The position numbers were made by a program, and so were the translations under genes. A stretch of DNA of 64,000 nucleotides from Paenibacillus sp. 1781tsa1 (lineage in GTDB: Bacteria; Bacillota; Bacilli; Paenibacillales; Paenibacillaceae), in contig NZ_JAMYWY010000001.1 of assembly GCF_024159265.1 (NCBI RefSeq), positions 2,604,001 through 2,668,000 of the forward strand, read 5' to 3'. Of the stretch, positions 24,935 to 33,428 are shown in pieces. A model generated the notes under the pieces. That model was not told where the DNA came from, did not search any database, and saw only the letters and a program-made list of their open reading frames with translations. Position 1 is the first letter of the stretch, and the number at the start of each line of letters is the position of its first letter.

Positions 24935-25336
24935 ATGAAATTTATCGTTTCTGCAAGTGTAATCGTTCTCAATGAACATAATGAGATTTTACTCATGAAA
25001 GGTCGAAGAGGCTGGGAAATGCCTCAAGGTTGTGTTGAAGAAGGAGAGACTATAAGGCAGGCAGCAGTCCGAGAAGTGAAAGAGGAAACAGGGATTGACA
25101 TTGAGTTAATGAAATTTTGTGGTTTGTATCAGAACATAACGCGCGGCGTATGCAACAATATATTTACTGGAAAATCGATTGGTGGAGCTTTAACTACCAG
25201 TGATGAAAGTGAAGAGGTGGGCTACTTTACTTTAGAAGAAGCTCAACAAATGATCACATGGGGGAATTTCTATGAAAGAATTCAGAATGCATTAGATGAG
25301 CAAAGCCATCCATTTTTGATTGAATTTTCAGAATAA
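24935..25336 (+). CDS. NUDIX hydrolase, last cassette gene
   Basis: This is a 133-residue protein with a complete Nudix box (GCVEEGETIRQAAVREVKEETGI, i.e. GX5EX7REUXEEXGU). It is likely to hydrolyse a nucleoside diphosphate derivative. GGAGGAAC before the ATG supports the start. No attC-like site follows, so it may be the last, truncated cassette or the first backbone gene after the array. The 25,337-25,515 interval shows nothing else that I recognise. Confidence 0.82.
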   Translation: MKFIVSASVIVLNEHNEILLMKGRRGWEMPQGCVEEGETIRQAAVREVKEETGIDIELMKFCGLYQNITRGVCNNIFTGKSIGGALTTSDESEEVGYFTLEEAQQMITWGNFYERIQNALDEQSHPFLIEFSE

Positions 25337-25516
25337 GGTCACTCATTATAGTAGACTCTTTCTTATAGTCGCTCCTCTCTTGGTTGGTGATGCTCCGGAC
25401 AACACCATTCTACCCAATATTAGGGCGATTTTTATATGATTGTACCTCTGTAACTCAGGCTTAATTGCGCTAGCTTTCTTATTAGGATACAGATATAAGA
25501 GTAGTTTAATATAAGG

Positions 25517-25548
25517 AGCAGCCCGAAAACGAGGTTGCTTCTTTTTTT
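25517..25548 (+). terminator. Rho-independent terminator at right side of the array
   Basis: AGCAGCC and GGTTGCT arms followed by TCTTTTTTT. The upper arm repeats the GAGCAGCCC of the terminator at 14,381. Confidence 0.7.
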
Positions 25549-25558
25549 GCTTTTACAC

Positions 25559-25587
25559 TTCGCAAATGGAACATTGTGAGTTATATT
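25559..25587 (+). promoter_or_regulatory. Promoter copy at right side of the array
   Basis: TTCGCA-N17-TATATT, identical in boxes and spacing to 14,478-14,506, in related flanking sequence. It drives the DinB gene and places that gene's start downstream of 25,590. Confidence 0.45.
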
Positions 25588-25615
25588 GGATATGATTTGG
25601 TTCTATAGTAGAGAA

Positions 25616-26161
25616 ATGGAGAAGTGGTCAACTTTGGATGAAAATGTACGCTTTCCGATAGGACACTTTGAGCCAAGTTTTAACTTCTCTAATGCAGACC
25701 GAATTCACATTATAGATCAAATTCCCGGAATTACGAAGACCTTAAGAGAGATTACACAACATCTCAATGATGATCAACTTTGTACTCCTTATCGTGATGG
25801 CGGTTGGACAATCACACAGATTGTGCACCACCTTGCGGACAATGACATGAACGCTTATATCAGATTTAAGAGAGCATTAACTGAAGATGAACCGATGGCA
25901 AGCTCATATCGAGAGGATTTATGGGCATCATTACATGATTACAGGAGTATGCCCCTCGAAGATTCAATTTTGCTGATGGAGATACTACACAACCGATTTC
26001 TCACGCTGTTGTATAGTTTACATCCCGATCAGTTTAGACGAAAACTCCGAACAGAAGTGTTAGGTACAATTACATTGGATATCGCGATTCAAAGATTTGT
26101 ATGGCACGGGCAGCATCATATTGCTCAAATAAAATCTTGTATATTATCACAGAGGTGGTAG
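25616..26161 (+). CDS. DinB-fold protein, YfiT/BstA type
   Basis: This ~181-residue protein resembles B. subtilis YfiT, a DinB-like putative metal-dependent hydrolase or bacillithiol S-transferase. It has RFPIG near the N-terminus, the TPYRDGGWTITQIVHHLADNDMNAY region with the first metal His, and VWHGQHHIAQI with the last His pair. Starts: TTG 25,586 overlaps the -10 box and is unlikely. ATG 25,616 is used here, and TTG 25,634 also fits because homologues begin just before the PIG motif. It is the first gene of the right-hand cluster. Confidence 0.8.
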   Translation: MEKWSTLDENVRFPIGHFEPSFNFSNADRIHIIDQIPGITKTLREITQHLNDDQLCTPYRDGGWTITQIVHHLADNDMNAYIRFKRALTEDEPMASSYREDLWASLHDYRSMPLEDSILLMEILHNRFLTLLYSLHPDQFRRKLRTEVLGTITLDIAIQRFVWHGQHHIAQIKSCILSQRW

Positions 26162-26195
26162 GGTCTTATACATGTCTCAAGTATGGAGGTAACAT

Positions 26196-26591
26196 ATGGG
26201 AAATGGAAGGATTTTGGGTATTGCCTACAACGTGATACCAGTCAGAGATCTTGATGTGTCAGCCACCTGGTTTGTAAAACATTTTGGATTTAACATTCGC
26301 CACCAACGCGAAGGATATTTGAGTTTATTTCGGGGGAATCGACCAATTTTGGACTTGATCCAAAGCGATCATGAAACACGAGCGACATTTGAAGTGCATC
26401 AGAAAAAGAGATGGGTCATTACATTTTTTACCGATGACATTGGTTCTTTACATAACTATTTAACATCAGAGAATGTGAAAGTAGGAGCTGTTAGTGATGA
26501 GGGACAGTATGGGAAGTTTTTTGTGTTAGAAGATCTGGACGGTAACTTATTTGATGTGTGGGAACACCATGATTGTGAATTGAATTTCTAA
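26196..26591 (+). CDS. VOC-family (glyoxalase-like) protein
   Basis: This is a 131-residue protein with the vicinal oxygen chelate βαβββ pattern (VIPVRDLDVSATWFVKHFGF and FFVLEDLDGNLFDVWEH). The latter contains the C-terminal Glu metal ligand region. Relatives include glyoxalases and fosfomycin or bleomycin resistance proteins. The activity is unknown. TGGAGG before ATG 26,196 supports the start. Confidence 0.8.
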   Translation: MGNGRILGIAYNVIPVRDLDVSATWFVKHFGFNIRHQREGYLSLFRGNRPILDLIQSDHETRATFEVHQKKRWVITFFTDDIGSLHNYLTSENVKVGAVSDEGQYGKFFVLEDLDGNLFDVWEHHDCELNF

Positions 26592-26664
26592 TGAGGAGCC
26601 TTGGTCAACTGCTATCATTTACCTAGGATTTGTATGTAAACGGATTCAGAACTAGATTAGGGGG

Positions 26665-27210
26665 ATGCGGAGGTTGATTGAAGATGAGAAAATATACCCT
26701 GACTGTTCAGTTGAAATAAGAACGGTAGACATTGGCGGCTTAACAAAGCCACAGCTTATTCAGAAACTGGACCAATACTCTATTTCATTGAATAAATATG
26801 GAGAACAGTTGTTACATGATGAAAGATTTATAGTTTCCAGTACAAAGAAAAGCTTGCAAACGGTTGAGTTAACCGTCAGACAACTTGGATTTTCGGATGG
26901 TGCTACGACTTTTGAACTGTTTCGAAGGGCAAATGATCTAGGGTTGGAATGTTGTCCGGTTGAGTTAGGACCTTATCTAAGACTGCAATATTTGGATCAG
27001 CCCGAGATAGGTTCTACCAACATTTCAGAGGAGAAAAAAGCTCCGTCCGGCTCCCTTACCATAGCATCTGAAGTCCTTACGGAGGATATTGATTTTCCAA
27101 AAGGTTTTTATCTCAGACGAATAAACGACAAGTTATGGTTACGAGGATATCTTGCGGACCATTTACATATTTGGAGTCCTCATGATCGCTTTATCTTCTG
27201 CAGGGCTTAG
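26665..27210 (+). CDS. Hypothetical protein, widespread Bacillus-type family
   Basis: This is a 181-residue soluble protein. I recall relatives in Bacillus with the same pattern (VELTVRQLGFSDGATTFEL, CPVELGPYLRLQYLDQPE, FPKGFYLRRINDKLWLRGY, HIWSPHDRFIFCR), sometimes loosely labelled helicase, but it has no helicase motifs. The start is uncertain: AGGGGG is very close to ATG 26,665. An alternative TTG at 26,674 has GGAGG just before it. Confidence 0.65.
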   Translation: MRRLIEDEKIYPDCSVEIRTVDIGGLTKPQLIQKLDQYSISLNKYGEQLLHDERFIVSSTKKSLQTVELTVRQLGFSDGATTFELFRRANDLGLECCPVELGPYLRLQYLDQPEIGSTNISEEKKAPSGSLTIASEVLTEDIDFPKGFYLRRINDKLWLRGYLADHLHIWSPHDRFIFCRA

Positions 27211-27264
27211 CTTCTATTGTATGAAGATCGAAAGGAATTTTGAAAGAAAAGGAGTGAAAGACCA

Positions 27265-27918
27265 ATGGATATCAAAAACAAAAGCGGAGATGTGCTTGGA
27301 AAGATTCAAATTGAATCCTTACGCAATGATAATGCGATTGACCGAATCGTCTTTGACTTAAAGCCTGGTGACGGGAAGGCGATATACAACGCAGATGCTC
27401 CAGAGAACCAATTCACGCAACAGACCAATTATGCAGCCATCCCATGGGAAGACGGTTTGGAACAATTGCAGAAACATTATTCTCCATGGCAACCGAAATT
27501 TCCGATTGATTCTGATATCGATGCTATTCATGTATTTTATGGATTTGATAATTTAACTCCGCAAGAAATCGATGAAATGATTGAAGAAAGTAACAGGACA
27601 GGCAGAAATGTAGTGATACGAGATTTGAAGCCAAATAAGAGGGTTGTGGGCATCAGAATCACGTATCAAGAATACGGGGGTTATAAACTTAATATTTTCG
27701 GGACAACAAAGAGCCGGATCGCATTGCCTGATCATGATGGTATTACGGTTAAGCAAGTAGCCATACGTGGCGTCCAAGCATTTTTTATTGTCAATAACGA
27801 AACTTCCCAATTGATATGGATCGAAGAGGATGTGCAGGGGAAGGCGCTGCAATACGAGATCATTGGTAGAAACATGTCAGAAGATCTTGTGATGAAGATT
27901 GCGAATTTAATGAACTGA
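27265..27918 (+). CDS. Hypothetical protein with DUF4367-like C-terminus
   Basis: This is a 217-residue soluble protein. The C-terminal part (IRITYQEYGGYKLNIF... VNNETSQLIWIEED... YEIIGRNMSEDLVMKIANLMN) resembles the DUF4367 domain of anti-sigma-associated proteins. The N-terminal half is unassigned, and no membrane anchor is present, unlike typical members. AAAAGGAG precedes ATG 27,265. Confidence 0.6.
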   Translation: MDIKNKSGDVLGKIQIESLRNDNAIDRIVFDLKPGDGKAIYNADAPENQFTQQTNYAAIPWEDGLEQLQKHYSPWQPKFPIDSDIDAIHVFYGFDNLTPQEIDEMIEESNRTGRNVVIRDLKPNKRVVGIRITYQEYGGYKLNIFGTTKSRIALPDHDGITVKQVAIRGVQAFFIVNNETSQLIWIEEDVQGKALQYEIIGRNMSEDLVMKIANLMN

Positions 27919-27954
27919 TAATTTCATATTATAACTGTTCTAGAAGGAGTTTCT

Positions 27955-28683
27955 ATGAATCGGACGATAATGATTAGCGATATTCATGGCTGCATTGATC
28001 CATTTAATCAGTTATTGCATGATATCGATTACAATCCCCAAAATGATCAACTAATTCTGCTTGGAGACTACGTAGATCGAGGCCCCAACAGCAAAGAGGT
28101 CGTTAATAAGGTGGTTAAATTAGTGCATGAACATCATGCGATTGCATTAAGAGGTAATCACGACCAACGTTTAGTTGATTTTATAAATGAGGGAAGTTCA
28201 TTAATTAAAGCTAAGTTTATTGAACACGGCGGTATTCAAACACTTCAGAGTTATTATCATATTGACGACGAATTGTCTGATGAAATGTTGGACCTAGCCA
28301 GAGAGACAATAAAAATGGATTATGGTCATCATATTGATTTTTTGAGTAAATTACCTTTTTACCATGAAGATGAAGCTCATATTTACGTTCATGCGGGATT
28401 AAACCCAGATTACTTGGAATGGAGGAAACAACCAGATCATGATTTTATGTATATCAAAGATAAATTTATTGATCATACGTTCACAAATCTACACCAAAAG
28501 GTCGTCTTTGGACATACAAGGACAATAGACATTCATGGAACTTCGGATGTTTGGTTTGGTGAAGATAAAATAGGCATTGATGGTGGATGTGCCTATGGAA
28601 TGCAATTAAATGCTTTAATTCACGAAAATGGTTCTTACATAACTGCTGATTCAAAGTTTAATCTGAGTGAGGTGCAAAGATGA
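27955..28683 (+). CDS. Metallophosphatase, PP-type serine/threonine phosphatase family
   Basis: This is a 242-residue protein with the phosphoprotein phosphatase signature motifs: SDIHGC, GDYVDRGPNS, LRGNHDQ, VHAGL and FGHT. Such small bacterial enzymes act as protein phosphatases or as bis(nucleosyl)tetraphosphatases. AAGGAG before ATG 27,955 supports the start. The last four bases overlap the next DinB gene (ATGA), so they are cotranslated. Confidence 0.85.
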   Translation: MNRTIMISDIHGCIDPFNQLLHDIDYNPQNDQLILLGDYVDRGPNSKEVVNKVVKLVHEHHAIALRGNHDQRLVDFINEGSSLIKAKFIEHGGIQTLQSYYHIDDELSDEMLDLARETIKMDYGHHIDFLSKLPFYHEDEAHIYVHAGLNPDYLEWRKQPDHDFMYIKDKFIDHTFTNLHQKVVFGHTRTIDIHGTSDVWFGEDKIGIDGGCAYGMQLNALIHENGSYITADSKFNLSEVQR

Positions 28684-29162
28684 GTTACAAAGCTATCCTC
28701 ATAGACCAAATGAACGCCTGTTATCATGACAAGAGCTGGTTTATTCCGCTTCATGATATGTTGACAGACCTAAATGCGGTGGAGGCCGCTTATGTAAAGA
28801 ATGAGGGGGAGCACTCCATTTGGGCGATCGTCAATCATCTTATTTTCTGGAATGAGAGGTGGCTTGAGAGATATATTGCCGAACAGGTCGACGGGCAGAA
28901 TTCAGTGAATAATGAGGATACATTCGACATAGATACGTCTAACCTGAATGATGTGGAGTGGCGCAAGACATTACATAGACTGAAAACCGTTTTTAGTGAT
29001 TGGAACAAGGCACTCGAAGATAGCGAAGAACATAAGCTGACCCGTGAAATTCCTTCCTATTTCAACGCGCCCTGGTGGGGAGTTGTATCGAATCTATGTA
29101 TTCATAATGCCTATCATATTGGCCAGATCATGCTGCTTAAAAAATCAATGAAACACACGTAG
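28680..29162 (+). CDS. DinB-family protein
   Basis: This is a 160-residue four-helix-bundle protein of the DinB/YfiT fold. Metal His residues are visible in NEGEHSIWAIVNHLIFW and NLCIHNAYHIGQIMLL. Members act as thiol transferases or remain uncharacterised. It overlaps the metallophosphatase gene by ATGA. Confidence 0.78.
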   Translation: MSYKAILIDQMNACYHDKSWFIPLHDMLTDLNAVEAAYVKNEGEHSIWAIVNHLIFWNERWLERYIAEQVDGQNSVNNEDTFDIDTSNLNDVEWRKTLHRLKTVFSDWNKALEDSEEHKLTREIPSYFNAPWWGVVSNLCIHNAYHIGQIMLLKKSMKHT

Positions 29163-29207
29163 TACACGCTGTATTACATCTATAAAATTATTCTTAAGCA
29201 AAGGAAG

Positions 29208-29756
29208 ATGACTATCGTGGAAAAAGGCAAAATTATATTTTTGAACGGTGTAACCAGCTCTGGTAAAACTTCAATTGTAGAGGCGATGCAATCATACGAT
29301 GATCCGTTTTTCTATGTTGTCGCTAATGATCTTTTTGAAAATACGATCGGTGATAAACATCTTCAGACGGATTACTGGAAGTATCTGAGTGAAGCGATTG
29401 TAATGATGTATCATACGGCAAAAGTATTCTCAGACCATGGCAAGCATGTTCTGATCGATGGCATACTGGTGGAAAGACCGGAGCTCGCGCCGCATTATGA
29501 ACAAGTCAAACAGATTTTTGAAGGTTATCCACTGGATATTGTGGAACTGCACTGTCCTCTCGATATCTGTCGTCAGCGTAACATTGAGCGTGGTGATCGA
29601 AGAGAAGAGCAGTCGGATGAGCAGCATCAAATCATGGCCCAAAACATCAACTATAGCTACTCCATTGATACAAGTATGAACACACCGGAAGAATGTGCAG
29701 AGAAGATTATTGCAGCGCTGTTCAAGCCCCATCATGAACCACTGAAAAATATGTAA
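29208..29756 (+). CDS. Chloramphenicol phosphotransferase-like P-loop kinase
   Basis: This is a ~180-residue kinase with Walker A IIFLNGVTSSGKTS, a lid Arg cluster (DICRQRNIERGDRREEQ) and the layout of CPT-like proteins, which phosphorylate chloramphenicol or other small hydroxyl compounds. The substrate is unknown. ATG 29,208 directly touches the AAAGGAAG site, so GTG 29,217 (spacing 9) may be the true start. Confidence 0.78.
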   Translation: MTIVEKGKIIFLNGVTSSGKTSIVEAMQSYDDPFFYVVANDLFENTIGDKHLQTDYWKYLSEAIVMMYHTAKVFSDHGKHVLIDGILVERPELAPHYEQVKQIFEGYPLDIVELHCPLDICRQRNIERGDRREEQSDEQHQIMAQNINYSYSIDTSMNTPEECAEKIIAALFKPHHEPLKNM

Positions 29757-29829
29757 AGATTATATTACGAAGCTGTAGTGGAATCGATATCAAATAAACA
29801 ACTTTGTCCGCTTTTGTCTAGAGGGTGAA

Positions 29830-30639
29830 ATGAGGAATCCAATGGAGTCACAAACAAGAAAAAGTATAGTTAATGATTTAAAGTCAATGGGGGTAAGGGA
29901 GGGCATGACGATAATCGTTCATTCCTCCTTCAAAGCAATAGGTAAGGTTATAGGCGGCCCGGTAAGTGTTATTTTAGCTCTAGAAGAAGCCGTAGGAACC
30001 AATGGAACCATTGTCATGCCCACTCAAACAGAACATCTTTGTGAACCTTCAGAGCATGACGCGAACCTGTCTTCAGAGGAAATTGAGTTCATCAAAGACA
30101 ATATGCCTATTTATTATCCTGATCTAACCCCAACCTCGTATATGGGCATCATTCCTGAGGTGTTTCGGAGGCAAGATGGTGTGTTTCGAAGCTCACATCC
30201 GCACATGTCTTTTGCTGCCTGGGGGAAAGACGCAAAACGGATAATGGAAGATCACAACTTGCATTATGCATTAAATGAGAAATCTCCGTTAGGAAAAATC
30301 TATGATTTGAGTGGATACATTCTGTTACTTGGTGCGCCTACAAATAGTAACACCTCCTTACACCTGGCAGAGTATAAACAGCAGAATACATTTGTTAAGC
30401 CAAAAGTCTGGGGAGTAAAAATGCTGGTGAATGGGATTGAACAATGGACTACATATGATGATATTAACAATGAATCGGATGATTTTGAATTGATTTTTAA
30501 TGAGTTTAAGATCCAGACTAACGCTGTTACCGAAGGAATGGTAGGGAAAGCTGTGAGTTATTTGATACCCCAAAGAGAGATGGTTGATTATGCTTTGGAA
30601 TGGATGAATCGCAACCGAAGAGAACATATGAAGCAGTGA
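29830..30639 (+). CDS. Aminoglycoside N(3)-acetyltransferase-like protein
   Basis: This is a 269-residue protein of the antibiotic_NAT (AAC(3)) family. It shows MTIIVHSSFKAIG near the N-terminus, GTIVMPTQTEH, RSSHPHMSFAAWG and ILLLGAPTNSNTSLHLAE, matching the conserved blocks around the catalytic residues. Relatives acetylate the 3-amino group of aminoglycosides, and YokD of B. subtilis is a chromosomal member. Whether this one confers resistance is unknown. ATG 29,830 follows AGAGGGTG. Confidence 0.85.
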   Translation: MRNPMESQTRKSIVNDLKSMGVREGMTIIVHSSFKAIGKVIGGPVSVILALEEAVGTNGTIVMPTQTEHLCEPSEHDANLSSEEIEFIKDNMPIYYPDLTPTSYMGIIPEVFRRQDGVFRSSHPHMSFAAWGKDAKRIMEDHNLHYALNEKSPLGKIYDLSGYILLLGAPTNSNTSLHLAEYKQQNTFVKPKVWGVKMLVNGIEQWTTYDDINNESDDFELIFNEFKIQTNAVTEGMVGKAVSYLIPQREMVDYALEWMNRNRREHMKQ

Positions 30640-30674
30640 ATCATCTCAAAAAGAAAGAAGGGAGAAATGTAATC

Positions 30675-31154
30675 ATGACCAAAGAGATTGAACATTTGCT
30701 TCAAACTTTTGAAGAATGGGCGTTGTTTGTCAAGACGATGAATCATCTTGAAGAGAAGACCTGGAATTCCAGCATGGAAGAAGGGAAATGGACGATAAAA
30801 TCAATCGTAAGTCATATCATGTTATGGGATCGATATTATTACAAGGAAGCAATTGAGAAGATTGCTCTGAAGCAGCCAGTTACGTTTAAACATCTGGAAT
30901 TTGAAGCGTTTAATCGCAAAGCTATTGAGTACGGGAACCGCACAGAGACGTCTGAAATCATAAATAAGGCGATCACGTACCGCTATAAAATTATGAATGA
31001 TATTCGAGGGTTATCGGAAGAGCAGATTCATCAGACGTATTTGGACGCTGAGGGGAACGTATTTTATATTCCCCAATACCTAAAAGATTTTATATGGCAT
31101 GACCAGCATCATATGGAACCGTTGAAGGTATATCTCTCCAGTCTTGAAGCGTAA
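30675..31154 (+). CDS. DinB-family protein (ClbS-like)
   Basis: This is a 159-residue DinB-fold protein. The pattern EEGKWTIKSIVSHIMLWDRYY and FIWHDQHHMEPLKVYL provides the three metal His. The frame is open upstream, but ATG 30,675 follows GAAGGGAG. It is the third DinB-type gene in 5.5 kb, and these copies are only distantly alike. Confidence 0.78.
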   Translation: MTKEIEHLLQTFEEWALFVKTMNHLEEKTWNSSMEEGKWTIKSIVSHIMLWDRYYYKEAIEKIALKQPVTFKHLEFEAFNRKAIEYGNRTETSEIINKAITYRYKIMNDIRGLSEEQIHQTYLDAEGNVFYIPQYLKDFIWHDQHHMEPLKVYLSSLEA

Positions 31155-31241
31155 AGGGGTTAGTATGCAGGGGGCGGCACGGAATGCAGCATGTGGCTTG
31201 CTTTGAATATAATACGTATCCCAAACCAGGGAGGGATTGTA

Positions 31242-32177
31242 GTGAGTACACATAAGATTGAATTAACTCAGGAAAATCTGATTGGTTCATTTACCAATGA
31301 GGTGACTCCTATTTTGAGCGTGAAATCTGGTGACTCTATTCGTTTTCAGACGCTGGATGCGGGCTGGGGAACGGGTGTGAGTTATGCGGAACGCATGAAA
31401 CCTTTTGATCGACAAGGTGAAAAAGATGGAGGTCATGCATTAATCGGTCCGATCTATATTGAAGAGGTGAAGCAAGGACAGACGTTGGAGATTATTTTCA
31501 ATGAGATCGTACCCGGGAGATACGGGTTTACTTCCGCTGGCGGATATCCGAACTGGCAGAACCAGAAGTTACATCTAACAAAGGTTGAAGAACTGTCGCT
31601 GAATTGGACACTTGATCGTCAAACGACGAGTGGAACCTGTGAAATAAACGGGAAAACCTTCACGGTATCTCTCTCGCCGTTCATGGGAGTAGTGGGAATG
31701 CCACCTGAAGCTGGAGGAATTCATACGACTTGGCCGCCACGTTATTGTGGAGGGAACATCGACTGCAAGGAACTGGTGCAGGGAAGTAAATTATACTTAC
31801 CGATCCCCGTAGACGGAGGTTATCTTGCGATTGGTGATGGTCATGCACGGCAGGGAGACGGTGAAGTCAGCTGTCAGGCTATTGAATGTCCAATGGAGCT
31901 TGTCGATATTACGATCAACGTGATTGATGATATGATTTTGACCAATCCTCGTGCACATACGCCGTCTGGCTGGATTACCTTCGGGTTTCATGAAGACCTG
32001 AATGAGGCTACGGTTCAAGCATTAGACGGGATGCTCAATCTGATGGGTGAGTTGTACGGACTAGATCGAGTGGAAGCGATTGCACTTGGAAGCGCGGTAA
32101 TTGACCTGCGTATCACCCAAATTGTGAATGGCGTGAAAGGTGTGCATGCTGTCCTTCCACATGATGCTTTTAAGTAA
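31242..32177 (+). CDS. Acetamidase/formamidase family protein
   Basis: This is a 311-residue enzyme of the FmdA/AmdA family that hydrolyses short amides. Characteristic blocks: GPIYIEEVKQGQTLEI, MGVVGMPPEAGG, RYCGGNIDCKEL, LPIPVDGGYLAIGDGHARQGDGE and ECPMEL. The start is GTG 31,242 with AGGGAGGG upstream. Longer readings are unlikely. Confidence 0.88.
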   Translation: MSTHKIELTQENLIGSFTNEVTPILSVKSGDSIRFQTLDAGWGTGVSYAERMKPFDRQGEKDGGHALIGPIYIEEVKQGQTLEIIFNEIVPGRYGFTSAGGYPNWQNQKLHLTKVEELSLNWTLDRQTTSGTCEINGKTFTVSLSPFMGVVGMPPEAGGIHTTWPPRYCGGNIDCKELVQGSKLYLPIPVDGGYLAIGDGHARQGDGEVSCQAIECPMELVDITINVIDDMILTNPRAHTPSGWITFGFHEDLNEATVQALDGMLNLMGELYGLDRVEAIALGSAVIDLRITQIVNGVKGVHAVLPHDAFK

Positions 32178-32225
32178 ATTGAGGTCTGTTATACATTGTA
32201 TTAAATGAACTTGGGGGTCGATAAA

Positions 32226-32807
32226 ATGAGAGGCAGACCACAGATCGTTTTAGATATCGCAGGTGTTTTGTTAAGTAATATGTCGTTGACGTGTTGGAAA
32301 GATATGATTCAGGAAACCAATCTATCCGCAGAATCTTTGAAAGTACATTTTGCAGGAATCAAACGAAAGCTCTGGACAGGAATGATGGGGGAAGAAGAGT
32401 TCTGGCAATCGTTGAAGGAGATGTATCCCGAATTATCAATAAGCCGAGCGAAAGACATCTTATACAATTCAATTGTTCCCTTACCAGCCGCTCAACACCT
32501 TGAGCGATGGAGTGAGTCCGCCGATATCCATCTGCTCAGCAATCATTGTAAGGAATGGATTGAGCCGAATCTGAGCCGTTTAAGCTTATTTACCAAAAGT
32601 ATAACCATCTCTAATCAAGTGGGTTTATGCAAGCCTGAGATTGAGATATACCAACGGGTCGAAACCTTCCTGGCAGCTGGAGAAGAGGTTCTATTTATAG
32701 ATGATCAAGAGAAAAATTTACATTCTGCTAAGCTACTTGGCTGGGAGACTTTACTGGCTGACGAAGAAGGAGATTGGGTTAATGAAGTTGAGTCATTGCT
32801 AATTTAG
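32226..32807 (+). CDS. HAD-superfamily hydrolase, subfamily IA
   Basis: This is a 193-residue protein. Motif I reads VLDIAGVLL, motif II LLSNHC, motif III the Lys in LCKPEIEIY, and motif IV FIDDQEKN. In motif I the second Asp of DxD is Ala, as in the YihX-like group with DLGNV, so phosphatase activity is uncertain. GGGGG precedes ATG 32,226. It is convergent with the DUF1569 gene. A short hairpin lies across both stops. Confidence 0.8.
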   Translation: MRGRPQIVLDIAGVLLSNMSLTCWKDMIQETNLSAESLKVHFAGIKRKLWTGMMGEEEFWQSLKEMYPELSISRAKDILYNSIVPLPAAQHLERWSESADIHLLSNHCKEWIEPNLSRLSLFTKSITISNQVGLCKPEIEIYQRVETFLAAGEEVLFIDDQEKNLHSAKLLGWETLLADEEGDWVNEVESLLI

Positions 32808-32826
32808 ACGGTACATAACCGCTAAA
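32803..32826. terminator. Weak convergent hairpin
   Basis: TTTAG-A-CGGT...ACCG-C-TAAA overlaps the stop codons of the HAD gene and the convergent DUF1569 gene. There is no clear T-run, so termination is only possible. Confidence 0.35.
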
Positions 32827-33271
32827 CTCCAAATTGCTTTAGATGATGATCTAAATGCTTGTATATGCCTTTACCCCATTGCTCGGCTGTTAATTTTCCG
32901 AAGAAGGGATGGGGGTGGCGGGAGAATTTTTCTGAAACACCTTGTTGAAAGATATTAATCTGCTGCTCAAGCTTTTCTTTTTCTGCCATAAACTGTCGTT
33001 GGTCATCAATAATGATTGTGGGGATCGTAGACATATTATGGGGTAAGGGCTTGTCATTATAAAACATTGGTTTTGCGAACCGTCCTATAAGTCTCCCAAG
33101 TAATCCTCTAGGTGGAAAAGCATTTCCTAAGGGGATATCATGGAATGCTGAACAGTGAGCCAGCATTTGAGAGACCTGCATCGTGCCCCATTTAGGGATG
33201 GAATTTTCACTAAGTTGATCCATGCGCTCTGTAATTTCAGCAGCATTTATCGTATCAAATATACTTTTCAC
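32822..33271 (-). CDS. DUF1569 / DinB-like protein
   Basis: This is a 149-residue protein resembling the DUF1569 family (KWGTMQVSQMLAHCSAFHDIPLG, HPFFGKLTAEQWGKGIYKHLDHHLKQFG), whose His pattern is that of DinB proteins. It starts with GTG at 33,271 with GAGGTG upstream. It is the only leftward gene between 1.3/8.4 kb and 38.9 kb outside the backbone part. Confidence 0.75.
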   Translation of the reverse strand: MKSIFDTINAAEITERMDQLSENSIPKWGTMQVSQMLAHCSAFHDIPLGNAFPPRGLLGRLIGRFAKPMFYNDKPLPHNMSTIPTIIIDDQRQFMAEKEKLEQQINIFQQGVSEKFSRHPHPFFGKLTAEQWGKGIYKHLDHHLKQFGV

Positions 33272-33428
33272 AAGAACACCTCAGTCCTCCAGGATATATA
33301 ATTTGAACTCACACTATCATCATTATCTTATTGAAAGGTTTATCCTCTTACTATCAAGAATAATAAGATATGGTAAGTTTAGTCAATGTATTATGGGAAA
33401 ATCACAATTGAAATGGGGGGCTGCTGAA

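Larger units (their letters stand above)
14539..25336 (+). mobile_element. Integron-like gene cassette array without integrase
   Basis: Fourteen short genes, all on the + strand, are mostly separated by attC-like palindromes (nine essentially whole, four partial). Each whole site starts with a TAAC core, ends with GTTA/GTTAT, has a second complementary pair inside, and has a variable middle. Genes usually begin 15-75 bases after a GTTA core. No tyrosine recombinase gene is visible anywhere in the window. The array is visibly more AT-rich than the backbone on its left. Cargo types are those common in integron cassettes. Decay (half sites, a truncated gene, an intron fragment) suggests it is old or no longer active. 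The integron assignment is inference from layout and site structure. Confidence 0.72.

Noticed and set aside
14539..25336. Transposon or prophage island
   Set aside because: No transposase, resolvase, phage structural gene or long terminal inverted repeats are visible, and gene/palindrome alternation fits cassettes better.
25586..25615. TTG 25,586 as start of the YfiT-like gene
   Set aside because: It overlaps the -10 box and adds residues not expected in the family.
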